Shown piece by piece: positions 1-8,411 of a stretch of DNA of 22,895 nt (its first letter is position 1; each line of letters opens with the position of its first letter). The DNA is taken from contig JAWOCV010000078.1 of assembly GCA_046483585.1 (NCBI GenBank), positions 1-22,895 of the forward strand. Reading direction: 5' to 3'. Origin of the DNA: Marinilabilia sp046483585 (lineage in GTDB: Bacteria > Bacteroidota > Bacteroidia > Bacteroidales > Marinilabiliaceae). Under the pieces are notes generated by a model. That model was not told where the DNA came from and searched no databases. It worked only from the letters and a program-made list of their open reading frames with translations. Made by a program: the position numbers and the translations under genes.

Positions 1-50
1 TTTTAGCGTTTCTCAGGTTAAATCACAGTATATCAGTATTATAGGATTTT

Positions 51-80
51 TCTTACATCTAATAATCTAACGATCTATTG
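51..80 (-). repeat. Dispersed 30-nt repeat, copy 1
   Basis: Read on the minus strand, this begins CAATAGATCGTTAGAT and matches 26 of 30 positions of the plus-strand copy at 465-494. The two copies are inverted with respect to each other and bracket the small cysteine-cluster gene. A third, shorter match lies at 13170-13185. The function is unknown; it could be a REP-like intergenic repeat. Confidence 0.6.
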
Positions 81-202
81 TGTTAATACTGGTGACAAAA
101 ATAGGTCTTTTCGGAACGGGCACAGGTAATAAAACAGAAAATTGTATTGGATATTTCCTGAATATTTCAATTCTTTGCAAAATTCAAAAAAGATAGCAAC
201 CC

Positions 203-460
203 ATGGAATGTCGACAAAACTGCGGGGCGTGTTGCATTGTGCCCTCCATCTCATCTCCCCTCCCCGAAATGCCCGCAGGAAAGCCGGCAGGTGTGGCCTG
301 TATACACCTGACTGAGGATCATCGTTGTGGTATTTTTCACTCACCAGACCGGCCGGCTGTTTGCGCCGGATTCCGGGCTGAAAAACTAGTTTGCGGCGAG
401 ACCCGGGAAGAAGCTCTGAAAATACTTTCGGAACTTCAGGGCATTTCTGTGATGAGCTAA
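203..460 (+). CDS. YkgJ-type cysteine-cluster protein (Zn/Fe-chelating family)
   Basis: This 85-residue protein opens with a cysteine cluster (C3, C7, C10, C11; pattern CxxxCxxCC), followed by C33, C42, C54 and C64. This layout is seen in the short YkgJ/UPF0153 family of putative zinc- or iron-chelating proteins, whose biochemical role is not settled. There is no signal peptide or membrane segment, so it should be cytoplasmic. The ATG at 203 gives the family-typical N-terminus with the first Cys at residue 3. The gene stands alone, converges on the large regulator gene ending at 665, and lies between inverted copies of a 30-nt repeat. I saw no promoter match to TAnnTTTG upstream. The family call is fairly secure; the function is not. 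Confidence 0.82.
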   Translation: MECRQNCGACCIVPSISSPLPEMPAGKPAGVACIHLTEDHRCGIFHSPDRPAVCAGFRAEKLVCGETREEALKILSELQGISVMS

Positions 461-464
461 ATTC

Positions 465-494
465 CAATAGACCGTTAGATCTTTAGATATAAGA
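465..494 (+). repeat. Dispersed 30-nt repeat, copy 2
   Basis: It begins CAATAGACCGTTAGAT five bases after the stop codon of the cysteine-cluster gene. It matches the inverted copy at 51-80 at 26 of 30 positions. The rest of 495-664 is AT-rich and holds no gene or clear terminator that I can see. Confidence 0.6.
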
Positions 495-664
495 TTTAAG
501 TTCTAAGATGATTCATATATTGTTGACAATCTGCATCTTAATACAAACAACTTTGAAGTCTTAAACATCTGAATAACAAATACTTGCAAAACTTTAACGG
601 AGTATTGAAATTATTCCTCCAACAATAAAACATCCAACCGATTCCTTTCTGCTTCCTTTTTATC

Positions 665-3568
665 TCAAATTTTCATAATATAATCCACCAGGTTGTCTCC
701 CTGTTCCAGTCCCAGTTTTTTGCGCAATTTATAACGATTGTTTTCCACAGCCCGTGGTGTAATGTTCATGAGTGAAGCAATTTCCTTCGAAGACATGTTC
801 ATTCTCAGATAGGCTGCCAAACGCATCTCCCGTGCAGAAAGATCGCTGTGGAACTCATTCAGGCGTTTGAGGAAATCTTCGTGAACCTGTTCGAGGTGAG
901 TCTCAAATATCTCCCAGTGGGCCTCATTATCAATGTCCTGATCAATTTTCCTGATCAGAGACATTATTTTCCGTTCCAAAACCTGCCCATCTCCCATTTT
1001 ACGTGTTTTCTGAAGCTCCTCTTTGATTTTTGTCAGCACATCATTTTTATGAATGATGTGCATGGTGGAATTGGCCAGTTCTTTCTCCTTATGCTTCATG
1101 TCGTTACGCAACTTTTCATTGCGAATTCGTATCATTTCCTTTTCATTTTCAAGTGCTTCCCTGCGTAATTGCTCTTCCCGTTCCAGATACTTTTCTTTTT
1201 GTTTTAACTTTTCTCGTTGCCGGCTCTTATCAACTATACGCTTCGTGATCCACCAACCGGCAGCGACCAGAATTAAAACAAGGACACCATACACTACCCG
1301 TGCAGTGGTTGTAAGATACCATGGCGGCAAAACCACAAATCGGAACGTGGCAGGTTTTGTCTGAACACCATGGATATTCCTGGCCCTGACCCTGAATTCA
1401 TAATTTCCTTCCGGCAGCCGGGTAAATTGACGGGATTGCCCTTCGCCCCATGAAGTCCATTTGTTATCAAACCCTTCGAGCCTTGTGGAATATTCTACAT
1501 CTCCACTTCCAAACCATGAAGCTGAAAAGGAAACCTCAAAGTCGTTTTCATGAAATGAAAACTCAGGAACCTGTTCTTGTGCAAGGGCTTCGCTACTTAC
1601 ATAAAAGCGTTCATCATCCCGGGCCTGACTGGCAAACCCCCTTATGTGTACATTAAAAGGTTGATAATAGTTAATATCGTTGCTTACGGTATATTGCCCA
1701 AAACCATCTTCTATTCCCAGAAATGCCGTCTCCTCGTCCATAACATAAAGGGATTCAAAACTGCTGACCAGCTTATTTCTGAACGGCATAAGGGGATTAT
1801 CAATACGCATGTATGTTCCGTCCTCCTGATAACGCAACACCCCAACCCCGTCATCCAGAAAAAACCAGATATTATCAAAACGGTCTTCTTTGAGTTGTGT
1901 GGGAAATTCTCCCTCCTCTTCAAAAAAGTGCCACAATTCATCACGAACAAACCGTGTCTCCTCTTCAAGGGTATATACTCCATGAGATGAAGAAAATACA
2001 ATCCGGTCATCAATTTTTGAAAGTGAAAAATCCAGAAAATCATCCAGTCCTTCAAAATCATTATTGTTCTGTACTTCTTTGATTTGGGTATAATCTTCAT
2101 TAAAAAGAATCCTGTATAACCCCTTCAATCCATGAGCCACCCATAAGGCTCCTTCCTGATCCCACTCGATGTATCTTGACGACTGGGAAAAGCCGGGGAT
2201 CTCCTTTTTGAATTCCCAGGTACCTGCCTCATTTTTCTCAAGTAGTACCAGTCCAGTATAGGTACCTACCATTAAAAGATCTTCATTACCCGGCACATAT
2301 CTGAATATCCAGCCACCGTTAACCGATGAGGGTGTGATGGAGCGTGCTTCCTCTCCTTCAATATTGAAAACACCCAGGTTATGACCAGCCAAAAGCGATC
2401 CTTCCTCATCCTTAAACAGGTTCCACACCTGACCATTGGTCCCCTCAACCAATTGAAAATCATTGCGATCCTTGAGGGGACTGCCAAATGTTTCCTCATC
2501 AATAGCATACAAACCCTGATTGGTTCCAAAATAAAAACGATCATCATGACCGGTCATACAATACCCCGTACCGAGGTCAAAATATCCCTGCAAAAAACTC
2601 ACAGCAGAATTGTATCCCACCCGTGCAATGCCATTATCCAGCCCGGTCCAGATGTTTTTCTGCCTGTCGACGAATAAATCGAGAACAGTATTGTTCTTCA
2701 ACCCTTTGTCTTTACTCGCGATCATTTTCAATTCACCATTTTCATCCAAAATCACAACTCCGGATTGTATGGTGCCGAAAGCCAGATCCTGACCGATCTT
2801 TGTCCCGCAAAAAACATTGGTCTCTGCTAAAAAGTCATTGGCCGGAACATCCCATGAGGAAATTCCATTCTTATCCCATTTAAAAAGACCATTCTTCATA
2901 GTTCCAATGATCATCTCTTCGGAATTCAGGGCCATTATAGCACCAACGGTCATCCCCGAAAATATATCCCCTCCGGAAATTTTAAATAAACTCCCCTGCC
3001 TGAGCTCCATAAGTCCCTCCTCCTCATCATGCACCAATAACTGGCCATTGACCAGAAATGCTTCTGAAAAACGGTTTGGTGCAGAGATCACATCGACACC
3101 AATTTGGGGATCATAAATACATAAAGCCTCCTGCGATTGGAAAATCATCTTTTCACCCATAGGGAAAATATTCCAGAAATCACCGGTTTCATCTACATCA
3201 TACTCCTGATAAAGAGAATAATATCGATATTTTTTGGCTGAATCAAGTTCATAATATCCAAATTCGGCATTACCACCAAAATAGACCTTTTCATCATGGG
3301 CAAGCACCGCACGCGGGATATTGTTCGGTAATACAGGCAACATGCGCCAATCGGTCCCGTCATATTCAATTATGCCATCATTGTTGGCAAAATACATCAA
3401 ACCACTGGCCGATTGTGAAATATTCCAGTTTTGTGTGCCCCCATCATATTGACGCCTGTTGAAATATTCAATTTCGGAAATCCCGAATTTAACAGGATTA
3501 GCCATTACCGAATATACAACAGTCGATAATAAGAAAAACAACAAATGAACCTTTTTCATACCCATCAT
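665..3568 (-). CDS. Membrane-spanning beta-propeller/Y_Y_Y sensor with LuxR-type HTH
   Basis: This is about 967 residues if it starts at the ATG at 3568. A second good start at 3559 gives MKKVHLL..., an ideal signal-peptide beginning. Upstream in-frame ATGs as far as 3700 lie inside the preceding gene and are unlikely. Order of parts: signal peptide (1-26), a long periplasmic propeller-like region with repeated 'DGxGxxW/NG(I/L)' blades, a Y_Y_Y domain (about 675-745), one transmembrane helix (about 757-779), a charged coiled coil (about 785-860) and a C-terminal LuxR-like HTH (about 907-965, motif SSKEIASLMNITPRAVENNR). There is no histidine kinase or receiver domain, so this differs from the hybrid two-component systems that share the propeller/Y_Y_Y sensor. 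It is probably a membrane-bound one-component transcription factor sensing a periplasmic signal. It starts 7 bases after the PorE-like gene's stop and is likely co-transcribed with it. Confidence 0.88.
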   Translation of the reverse strand: MMGMKKVHLLFFLLSTVVYSVMANPVKFGISEIEYFNRRQYDGGTQNWNISQSASGLMYFANNDGIIEYDGTDWRMLPVLPNNIPRAVLAHDEKVYFGGNAEFGYYELDSAKKYRYYSLYQEYDVDETGDFWNIFPMGEKMIFQSQEALCIYDPQIGVDVISAPNRFSEAFLVNGQLLVHDEEEGLMELRQGSLFKISGGDIFSGMTVGAIMALNSEEMIIGTMKNGLFKWDKNGISSWDVPANDFLAETNVFCGTKIGQDLAFGTIQSGVVILDENGELKMIASKDKGLKNNTVLDLFVDRQKNIWTGLDNGIARVGYNSAVSFLQGYFDLGTGYCMTGHDDRFYFGTNQGLYAIDEETFGSPLKDRNDFQLVEGTNGQVWNLFKDEEGSLLAGHNLGVFNIEGEEARSITPSSVNGGWIFRYVPGNEDLLMVGTYTGLVLLEKNEAGTWEFKKEIPGFSQSSRYIEWDQEGALWVAHGLKGLYRILFNEDYTQIKEVQNNNDFEGLDDFLDFSLSKIDDRIVFSSSHGVYTLEEETRFVRDELWHFFEEEGEFPTQLKEDRFDNIWFFLDDGVGVLRYQEDGTYMRIDNPLMPFRNKLVSSFESLYVMDEETAFLGIEDGFGQYTVSNDINYYQPFNVHIRGFASQARDDERFYVSSEALAQEQVPEFSFHENDFEVSFSASWFGSGDVEYSTRLEGFDNKWTSWGEGQSRQFTRLPEGNYEFRVRARNIHGVQTKPATFRFVVLPPWYLTTTARVVYGVLVLILVAAGWWITKRIVDKSRQREKLKQKEKYLEREEQLRREALENEKEMIRIRNEKLRNDMKHKEKELANSTMHIIHKNDVLTKIKEELQKTRKMGDGQVLERKIMSLIRKIDQDIDNEAHWEIFETHLEQVHEDFLKRLNEFHSDLSAREMRLAAYLRMNMSSKEIASLMNITPRAVENNRYKLRKKLGLEQGDNLVDYIMKI

Positions 3569-3575
3569 TTTATTA

Positions 3576-5549
3576 TTATAATATCCGCATTTCCGTTCTT
3601 CGGTTCTTTGCTCTGCCCTCCTTCGTGTCATTTGTATCAACGGGCTTACTGAAACCGTATCCCTCATATTCCATACGTTCTTCATCAATCCCTTGTTCAA
3701 TTAAATAGTCAAAAACCGCTTTTGCTCTATTTTCTGAAAGCTCATGATTATATTCTTCGGTTCCCACATTATCGGTATGTCCTTCCAGCATGATCCGGAC
3801 ATCGGGGTTATTATCCATAAAATCAACCACCTCACCCAGCTCAACCATAGATTCGGGCTTCAGCTCATAAGAGTCGGTCTCAAAGAAGATGTTTTCAAGT
3901 CTTACACTTGCCCCCTCTCTAATGGGTTCGAGACCTATTTCAAGATAATATGGCTCATCCACCGGATGATCGCCGGTGAGATTGAAATTTCCCGAATAAA
4001 ACAAATATCCCGGATGATCGGCCTTAAAAGCGTATTCACCACCCATGGGAAGAGTGACCAGAAATTCTCCTGAAAAACTGGTTCCCTGGGAATTAACAAC
4101 TGTTTTCCCGGAATCAAGATTCTTCAGTTCAAAGTCAGCCGGTAAAACTTCCCGGGTTTCTTTATCAAAGACTTTTCCTTTCACATAAAGCACCGGTTCG
4201 GGTCTGAACTCCCCGGGCAGTCCAAAGCTGAAAATGTCCTTTCCTCCAAGCCCGTCATCCTGTCCGTCTGTGGCAAAGTAGGCTCTGTTGCCTCGTGCTG
4301 TTACAAACAATCCGATCTCGTCTCTCTCAGTATTGATCGGATATCCCATATTTTCGGGCTCAGTCCATTGGCCCTCATCATTCTGCCGGCTCATGAACAG
4401 ATCCATTCCCCCCATCCCCGTGTGTCCATTGGATGAAAAGTAGAGAGTCTGACCATCATGATGTAAAAACGGAGAGTTTTCATCTCCCTTTGTATTAATG
4501 GTATCCCCAAGATTTGTCAAATCTCCGAAATATGGAATTTCGTTCTCATCCATTCCTTCCAGAGTCGCCTTCCATATGTCTTTGCCGCCAATCCCTTTAT
4601 CACGGTCGCTGATGAAATAGAGCGTACGTCCGTCAGCCGAGAAATGGGGCTGGCTCTCCCAGCCGGGGGTATTCACGGGTTCACCTACATTCACGGGGGA
4701 ACTCCATCCATCTTCTGTGCGCCTGGAGAAATAAATGTCACAACTCCCTTTGGAATCGGAACGACCACAGGCAGTAAAAAACATCCAGTTGCCGTCAGCC
4801 GACAAGGTCTGTGCTCCCTCGTTACTTTTTGTATTTAATTGCCCGGGCAGACGTTTTCGTGCCTCCCAACGACCACTGCTGTCGGCATACGACACATAAA
4901 AATCTTCCTGATAGAACATAGACGACTTTGGCAAGTCTCCTTCCTTCTCCTCATAAAGATCCATATCCCGTGGTTCCAAAACAGTGATCACCATGGTTTG
5001 CTCATCTGCCGTCAGACTTGGCCAATATTCATCAAACTCACTGTTAACCCCGGGACCGGCACTTTTCAGGTCAATATCATGCTGATTCTCCATGGCATCC
5101 CGTACAAATCTTACATGCCCGATCATGTTCCCGGCTTTTTTCCGGGCCCTTTCATTGTCGCTTCCCTCCTTATAACGCTTAAGGTATTTGAGGGCATCAT
5201 CATATGCCTCGATACGATAGGCGGCCCGCCCAATATTGTAATAAGTGGGAAAATAAAATGTGGAATCCACCTCCAGGGATCTTTCAAGGATCTCAAATTC
5301 TCTCTCCCAATCCTGTTCCGAATGATATAAGTCGGCAAGAAGCAGCATGGCCTCCATAAATTCCGGTTCGCGATCGAGGGCTTTCAACAGCAATTCCAGC
5401 GCTTCCTTATTGTTACCTGCAGAATATTCGCTACGCGCCTCTTCGTAAAATTTGACCGGCCGTCTTTTATTTATGCTGTATTCATCTTGCCCAAAAGCAA
5501 CGATTTGTGCAAAAAGAAAGATGGCCATCAAAAAAAATATATGTCTCAT
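3576..5549 (-). CDS. PorE-like TPR–PD40–CRD–OmpA envelope protein
   Basis: This 657-residue protein has a signal peptide (MRHIFFLMAIFLFAQIVAFG), TPR-like helices (about 25-130), a PD40/WD40-like propeller with repeated 'LxFSSNGxxGxGGxDLF'-type strands (about 165-430), a carboxypeptidase-regulatory-like beta domain (about 450-530) and an OmpA C-terminal peptidoglycan-binding domain (about 553-657, with HTDN, ENRA and NRRTEM). This order and length match PorE of the type IX secretion system (PG1058 of Porphyromonas gingivalis), which links the secretion machinery to peptidoglycan. Paralogues of this architecture are common in Bacteroidota, so a T9SS role is an inference. No lipobox Cys follows the signal peptide. 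A 7-bp hairpin (CCGGTTT/AAACCGG, 5580-5599) lies in the gap to the upstream acyltransferase gene. Confidence 0.85.
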   Translation of the reverse strand: MRHIFFLMAIFLFAQIVAFGQDEYSINKRRPVKFYEEARSEYSAGNNKEALELLLKALDREPEFMEAMLLLADLYHSEQDWEREFEILERSLEVDSTFYFPTYYNIGRAAYRIEAYDDALKYLKRYKEGSDNERARKKAGNMIGHVRFVRDAMENQHDIDLKSAGPGVNSEFDEYWPSLTADEQTMVITVLEPRDMDLYEEKEGDLPKSSMFYQEDFYVSYADSSGRWEARKRLPGQLNTKSNEGAQTLSADGNWMFFTACGRSDSKGSCDIYFSRRTEDGWSSPVNVGEPVNTPGWESQPHFSADGRTLYFISDRDKGIGGKDIWKATLEGMDENEIPYFGDLTNLGDTINTKGDENSPFLHHDGQTLYFSSNGHTGMGGMDLFMSRQNDEGQWTEPENMGYPINTERDEIGLFVTARGNRAYFATDGQDDGLGGKDIFSFGLPGEFRPEPVLYVKGKVFDKETREVLPADFELKNLDSGKTVVNSQGTSFSGEFLVTLPMGGEYAFKADHPGYLFYSGNFNLTGDHPVDEPYYLEIGLEPIREGASVRLENIFFETDSYELKPESMVELGEVVDFMDNNPDVRIMLEGHTDNVGTEEYNHELSENRAKAVFDYLIEQGIDEERMEYEGYGFSKPVDTNDTKEGRAKNRRTEMRIL

Positions 5550-5611
5550 AATCTGAAAAAAAGTCTTTGTTCTCCAATTCCGGTTTCGCCAAAAACCGGC
5601 GTTTCAAGCTT

Positions 5612-6364
5612 CTACTTTGTATATACCATTTTGTTACCACTTTGGATCATATTTCGGGTATCCTCCATCAATTTAACGGGCTTACCCGCATAATCGCAGA
5701 TATTCACAGCAGGGTGAATAACCAGGGCAGCCCGGCCCGGTACAAGATTCATAAACCCACGTCGTTTTATTCGCCATGAATTTACGATCGTCACAGGCAA
5801 AATAGGCAATTCGAGTTCCAAAGCCAATTTAAAGGCACCTCTTTTAAAAGGTCTCATATTTTCCTCCCAGGTGCGTTCGCCTTCGGGAAATATCATGATT
5901 GAAGAACCGCCGGCCAGTTTTCGTTGAGCCTCATCCAGCGAATGAGCTGCAGCAAGAGGCGAGGAACGATCGACAAAAATATGCCCCACCTTTTCACTGG
6001 CATAGCCAATGAAGGGAAGTCTCCTCAACTCTTTTTTCATGACCCATTTAAAATCGATTCTCAAATGAGCATATAAAAGAAATATATCAAAACCCGTCTG
6101 GTGATTGGCGACTATAACATATGACTGTCCGGGTGTCACATTTTCCCGGCCGTGAACCCTTACTCTTACTGGTGTAATCCAGCATGTGATCCTGGCCCAT
6201 ACCATGCCCCAGAAACTTCCGACCCTTGGTGAAACCACAATTGAAAAAAATATCGCAAGAATGGCGCAAACAATGGAATTTATGAGCATAAGCGGCAGAA
6301 ATACAGGCCACTTGTATAATTGATAAAGCCAAAACCACCAGGGCATAGATTTGTTTTCAGTCAT
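5612..6364 (-). CDS. 1-acyl-sn-glycerol-3-phosphate acyltransferase (PlsC family)
   Basis: This 250-residue protein has a membrane segment near residues 20-48. It carries the acyltransferase block I motif as NHQTGFD (catalytic H88 and D93) and block III as FPEGER (159-164), followed by FKRGAFKLA. These define the PlsC/AGPAT fold, which transfers an acyl group to lysophosphatidic acid at the inner membrane. Length and motif spacing are typical for the family. The ATG at 6364 precedes the first membrane helix by about 20 residues, as expected. It is the first gene of a same-strand run with the PorE-like gene (62-bp gap) and the membrane regulator. Substrate specificity cannot be read from the sequence; some relatives act on other lysophospholipids. 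Confidence 0.92.
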   Translation of the reverse strand: MTENKSMPWWFWLYQLYKWPVFLPLMLINSIVCAILAIFFSIVVSPRVGSFWGMVWARITCWITPVRVRVHGRENVTPGQSYVIVANHQTGFDIFLLYAHLRIDFKWVMKKELRRLPFIGYASEKVGHIFVDRSSPLAAAHSLDEAQRKLAGGSSIMIFPEGERTWEENMRPFKRGAFKLALELELPILPVTIVNSWRIKRRGFMNLVPGRAALVIHPAVNICDYAGKPVKLMEDTRNMIQSGNKMVYTK

Positions 6365-6663
6365 TATCTGTATTTATATAAAACACTGGAAAAACATACA
6401 TTATTTCACACTTCAGGATAAAGCTTTTAAACTGGCAATTCACGCAAAACATTATTTACCAGACAACTAATTAATTTAAATTAACAATTTCAAAAACATT
6501 TAATCACAAAAATAACATAATTGGGCACATTACACGAACCACATACCCGGGAAAATCGTTTGTATAAACAAAGTTTTCCCAACCCCAGACAGAAAAGAAA
6601 GTCCCGGGACCTCTCAGATATAAGAAACACCTTACCATGAACATTCGCAAAGAGCAAAAACAG

Positions 6664-6679
6664 GATACACACGTGTATC
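6664..6679. promoter_or_regulatory. GATACAC-AC-GTGTATC inverted repeat
   Basis: This is a perfect 7-bp inverted repeat with a 2-bp spacer. It could be an operator. Read on the minus strand it is flanked by CAG and CTG and followed by TTTTTG, so it could also act as a minus-strand terminator. No gene on that strand directly upstream of it is known to need one. Confidence 0.35.
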
Positions 6680-6892
6680 AGCCCTGCGGTATAAGAAATT
6701 CCAACAACAGGCAGTTTGCTTTGACCACCTTGCCATTCGCTTATTTATTAAAAGTGTCTTTGGAGTAAATTATTTAGTGTCTGGATTACTTCCGGCTATT
6801 GTCCGGGAATGAATAAGCTAAGAAAAAGTCAGGAGTGGTCGTTTTTTAAGTAACTATTGTGCAAAACAGTTCCAGAATTCAAACAAAAACAC

Positions 6893-6900
6893 TACTTTTG
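6893..6900 (+). promoter_or_regulatory. Putative rplS promoter, -7 box
   Basis: TACTTTTG is an exact match to the Bacteroidota -7 consensus TAnnTTTG. It lies 12 bases before the leader hairpin and about 80 bases before the rplS start. No clear -33 TTTG is present at the usual spacing. Confidence 0.6.
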
Positions 6901-6910
6901 CATCCGATTA

Positions 6911-6952
6911 GTGCAATCTCTTACTGAACGCAGGGGTCAGGTAATATTGCAC
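6911..6952 (+). promoter_or_regulatory. rplS 5' leader hairpin (candidate L19 autoregulatory leader)
   Basis: The RNA can fold with an outer stem GUGCAAU/AUUGCAC (6911-6917 with 6946-6952) and an inner stem UUACUGA/UCAGGUAA with one bulged G (6921-6927 with 6937-6944). The loop is acgcagggg. The structure starts just after the predicted transcription start and ends 29 nt before the rplS ATG. Structured leaders bound by the encoded protein are known for several ribosomal protein genes; that this one binds L19 is inference. Confidence 0.5.
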
Positions 6953-6981
6953 GGTAAGTTAAATCTTCAAAAGAACAGACA

Positions 6982-7329
6982 ATGGATTTGATGAAAGTTG
7001 CTGAAGATGCCTTCAAGAATGAGGTGAATATACCAGAATTCAGCGCAGGAGACACCATCTCTGTACACTACAAGATCCGTGAAGGAAACAAGGAACGTAT
7101 CCAGGTTTTCCGCGGAACAGTACTACAGATTAAAGGAAGCGGAAACAACAAGCGTTTTACCGTCCGAAAGGTATCCAACAACACGGGTATTGAGCGTATT
7201 TTCCCGATAGACTCACCGTTTATCGATAAAATTGACGTTAACCGGCGAGGTAAAGTCCGGCGCAAGAGGATCTACTACTTGCGTGGTCTTACCGGTAAAA
7301 AAGCCCGCATCAAGGAAAAAAGAGTTTAA
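6982..7329 (+). CDS. rplS: 50S ribosomal protein L19
   Basis: This 115-residue protein has the L19 signature: FSAGDTISVHYKIREG near the N-terminus, IQVFRGTVLQIKGSG, FTVRKVSNNTGIERIFPIDSP and the basic C-terminal RRGKVRRKRIYYLRGLTGKKARIKE. L19 sits at the 30S-50S interface of the ribosome. The length is normal, with no truncation. The ATG at 6982 is the only start compatible with the family N-terminus. The gene is monocistronic here: its own promoter and leader hairpin lie upstream, and a strong intrinsic terminator begins 31 bases after the stop. In many bacteria rplS follows trmD; that linkage is absent here, as is common in Bacteroidota. Confidence 0.98.
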   Translation: MDLMKVAEDAFKNEVNIPEFSAGDTISVHYKIREGNKERIQVFRGTVLQIKGSGNNKRFTVRKVSNNTGIERIFPIDSPFIDKIDVNRRGKVRRKRIYYLRGLTGKKARIKEKRV

Positions 7330-7357
7330 TCCCTTTTTTGACAAAGGGAAAAACATC

Positions 7358-7396
7358 AAAAAAAGAAGCTGTCCCAAAGAACAGCTTCTTTTTTTT
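7358..7396. terminator. Bidirectional intrinsic terminator between rplS and the gluconolactonase-like gene
   Basis: A perfect 12-bp stem, AAAAGAAGCTGT (7361-7372) with ACAGCTTCTTTT (7381-7392), encloses an 8-nt loop. The T run continues to 7396 on the plus strand. A run of seven A at 7358-7364 provides the U tract for minus-strand transcripts. It therefore serves both convergent genes. Confidence 0.9.
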
Positions 7397-7414
7397 ATCC
7401 TATTCTCCAGTCTT

Positions 7415-8323
7415 TTACCAGGCCTCGCTCATGCGAAAAGACCGGCCGGCAAATTCGGTTCTGAAGGCCTCTATAGCACCACGATCGGCCACCGTCACAA
7501 AAACGGTGCGTCCATCTTCTCCCCCAAAAGCGACGTTGGTGGGCTTGTCCCCTTTCAGGGGAATCTCATGAAGGACCTCGCCACCAGGCGAAACGATCAC
7601 CACTGTGCCTCGGTCCATTCTGGTGATGTAAAGGTTGCCCTCTTCATCACAACGCATGCCATCCAGACCATGATCATCAAAATCGATCAGAAGACGTTTG
7701 TTATCAATACTTCCGTCATCCAGAATGTCGAAAACCCAGACATTCCGATTGTTGGATTCATTAACGTACAACAAATCCTCAGAGGGTGAAACTTCGATGC
7801 CGTTAGTGGTGCCCATGTCCTTTTCAAGGAGCATCATATTGCCATTCAAATCGGCCATCCATATACTCCCTTCCCCTGTATCCCAATTGGGATCACTGGC
7901 ATAAATAATGCCACCGGAAGTAATGGCCAGATCGTTGGGCTGGTTCATTTCCTCTTCATGAGCCACCACCCCTATAGACTGATCAGAGAGTCTCACAGAA
8001 AGAATTTTATGGCCGGTATAATCGGCCACCAATAAAACTTTGTCTTTCCAGAGCCGGATGCCGTTGCCGGTACTACCTTCGGGTAAATTCACAAAAAGAC
8101 CGTGAGATCCATCCGGCCGCACATACCCGATTGTTCCCTTTCGTTCATAATTCACAGAATAAAGTACGCCTTCCGGATCGACCGCAGGGCCTTCGGCCCA
8201 GGGCAGAAAAAGGGAATCGGGGGTAACATCATAGCTTTCATACAACACATCATCATCACCGGTGGTCTGACCGGCCACGATGAAGGGCAAAAGCAGCGCA
8301 AGGAGAGTGAGTAATGATTTCAT
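7415..8323 (-). CDS. Secreted SMP-30/gluconolactonase/LRE-like beta-propeller protein
   Basis: This 302-residue protein begins with a signal peptide (MKSLLTLLALLLPFIVAGQ), so it should act in the periplasm or beyond. The mature part has the SMP-30/LRE propeller pattern: WAEGPAVDPEGVLYSVNY, TGNGIRLWKDKVLLVADY, QPNDLAITSGGIIYASDP, TNGIEVSPSEDLLYVNES and LDGMRCDEEGNLYITRMD. The acidic and Asn residues in these strands usually bind a divalent metal, and family members hydrolyse sugar lactones. The substrate here is unknown. The gene converges on rplS and shares its terminator. The YigZ-like gene lies upstream on the same strand with an 88-bp gap, so co-transcription is possible but not shown. Confidence 0.85.
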   Translation of the reverse strand: MKSLLTLLALLLPFIVAGQTTGDDDVLYESYDVTPDSLFLPWAEGPAVDPEGVLYSVNYERKGTIGYVRPDGSHGLFVNLPEGSTGNGIRLWKDKVLLVADYTGHKILSVRLSDQSIGVVAHEEEMNQPNDLAITSGGIIYASDPNWDTGEGSIWMADLNGNMMLLEKDMGTTNGIEVSPSEDLLYVNESNNRNVWVFDILDDGSIDNKRLLIDFDDHGLDGMRCDEEGNLYITRMDRGTVVIVSPGGEVLHEIPLKGDKPTNVAFGGEDGRTVFVTVADRGAIEAFRTEFAGRSFRMSEAW

Positions 8324-8411
8324 AATACAAATTTTAAAACTATTGTCCGGGGAATTTTTACAATCAGTGTTACGGCAGATGGTCCTGGTTTTGCTAATGG
8401 CTACCTAAAAC

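Larger units (their letters stand above)
6365..6981. other. Gene-free, partly structured divergent intergenic region
   Basis: This 617-bp stretch separates the minus-strand acyltransferase from rplS. I see no convincing gene in it. It holds a two-part stem (GGGAAAA/TTTTCCC at 6549-6555 and 6574-6580, with TTTGT/ACAAA inside), nearby CCCGGG palindromes (6546-6551 and 6603-6608), a GATACAC-AC-GTGTATC inverted repeat (6664-6679), and the rplS promoter and leader at its right end. A 60-codon minus-strand ORF at 6490-6672 lacks family features. Confidence 0.6.

Noticed and set aside
75..467. 130-codon minus-strand ORF
   Set aside because: It is antisense to the cysteine-cluster gene, which has clear family motifs, and the ORF has none.
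3569..3700. Longer N-terminus of the membrane regulator
   Set aside because: It would overlap the PorE-like gene by 125 bases and bury the signal peptide inside the protein.
6490..6672. 60-codon minus-strand ORF upstream of plsC
   Set aside because: It overlaps strong hairpins, has low-complexity hydrophobic and Cys-rich translation, and matches no family I recognise.
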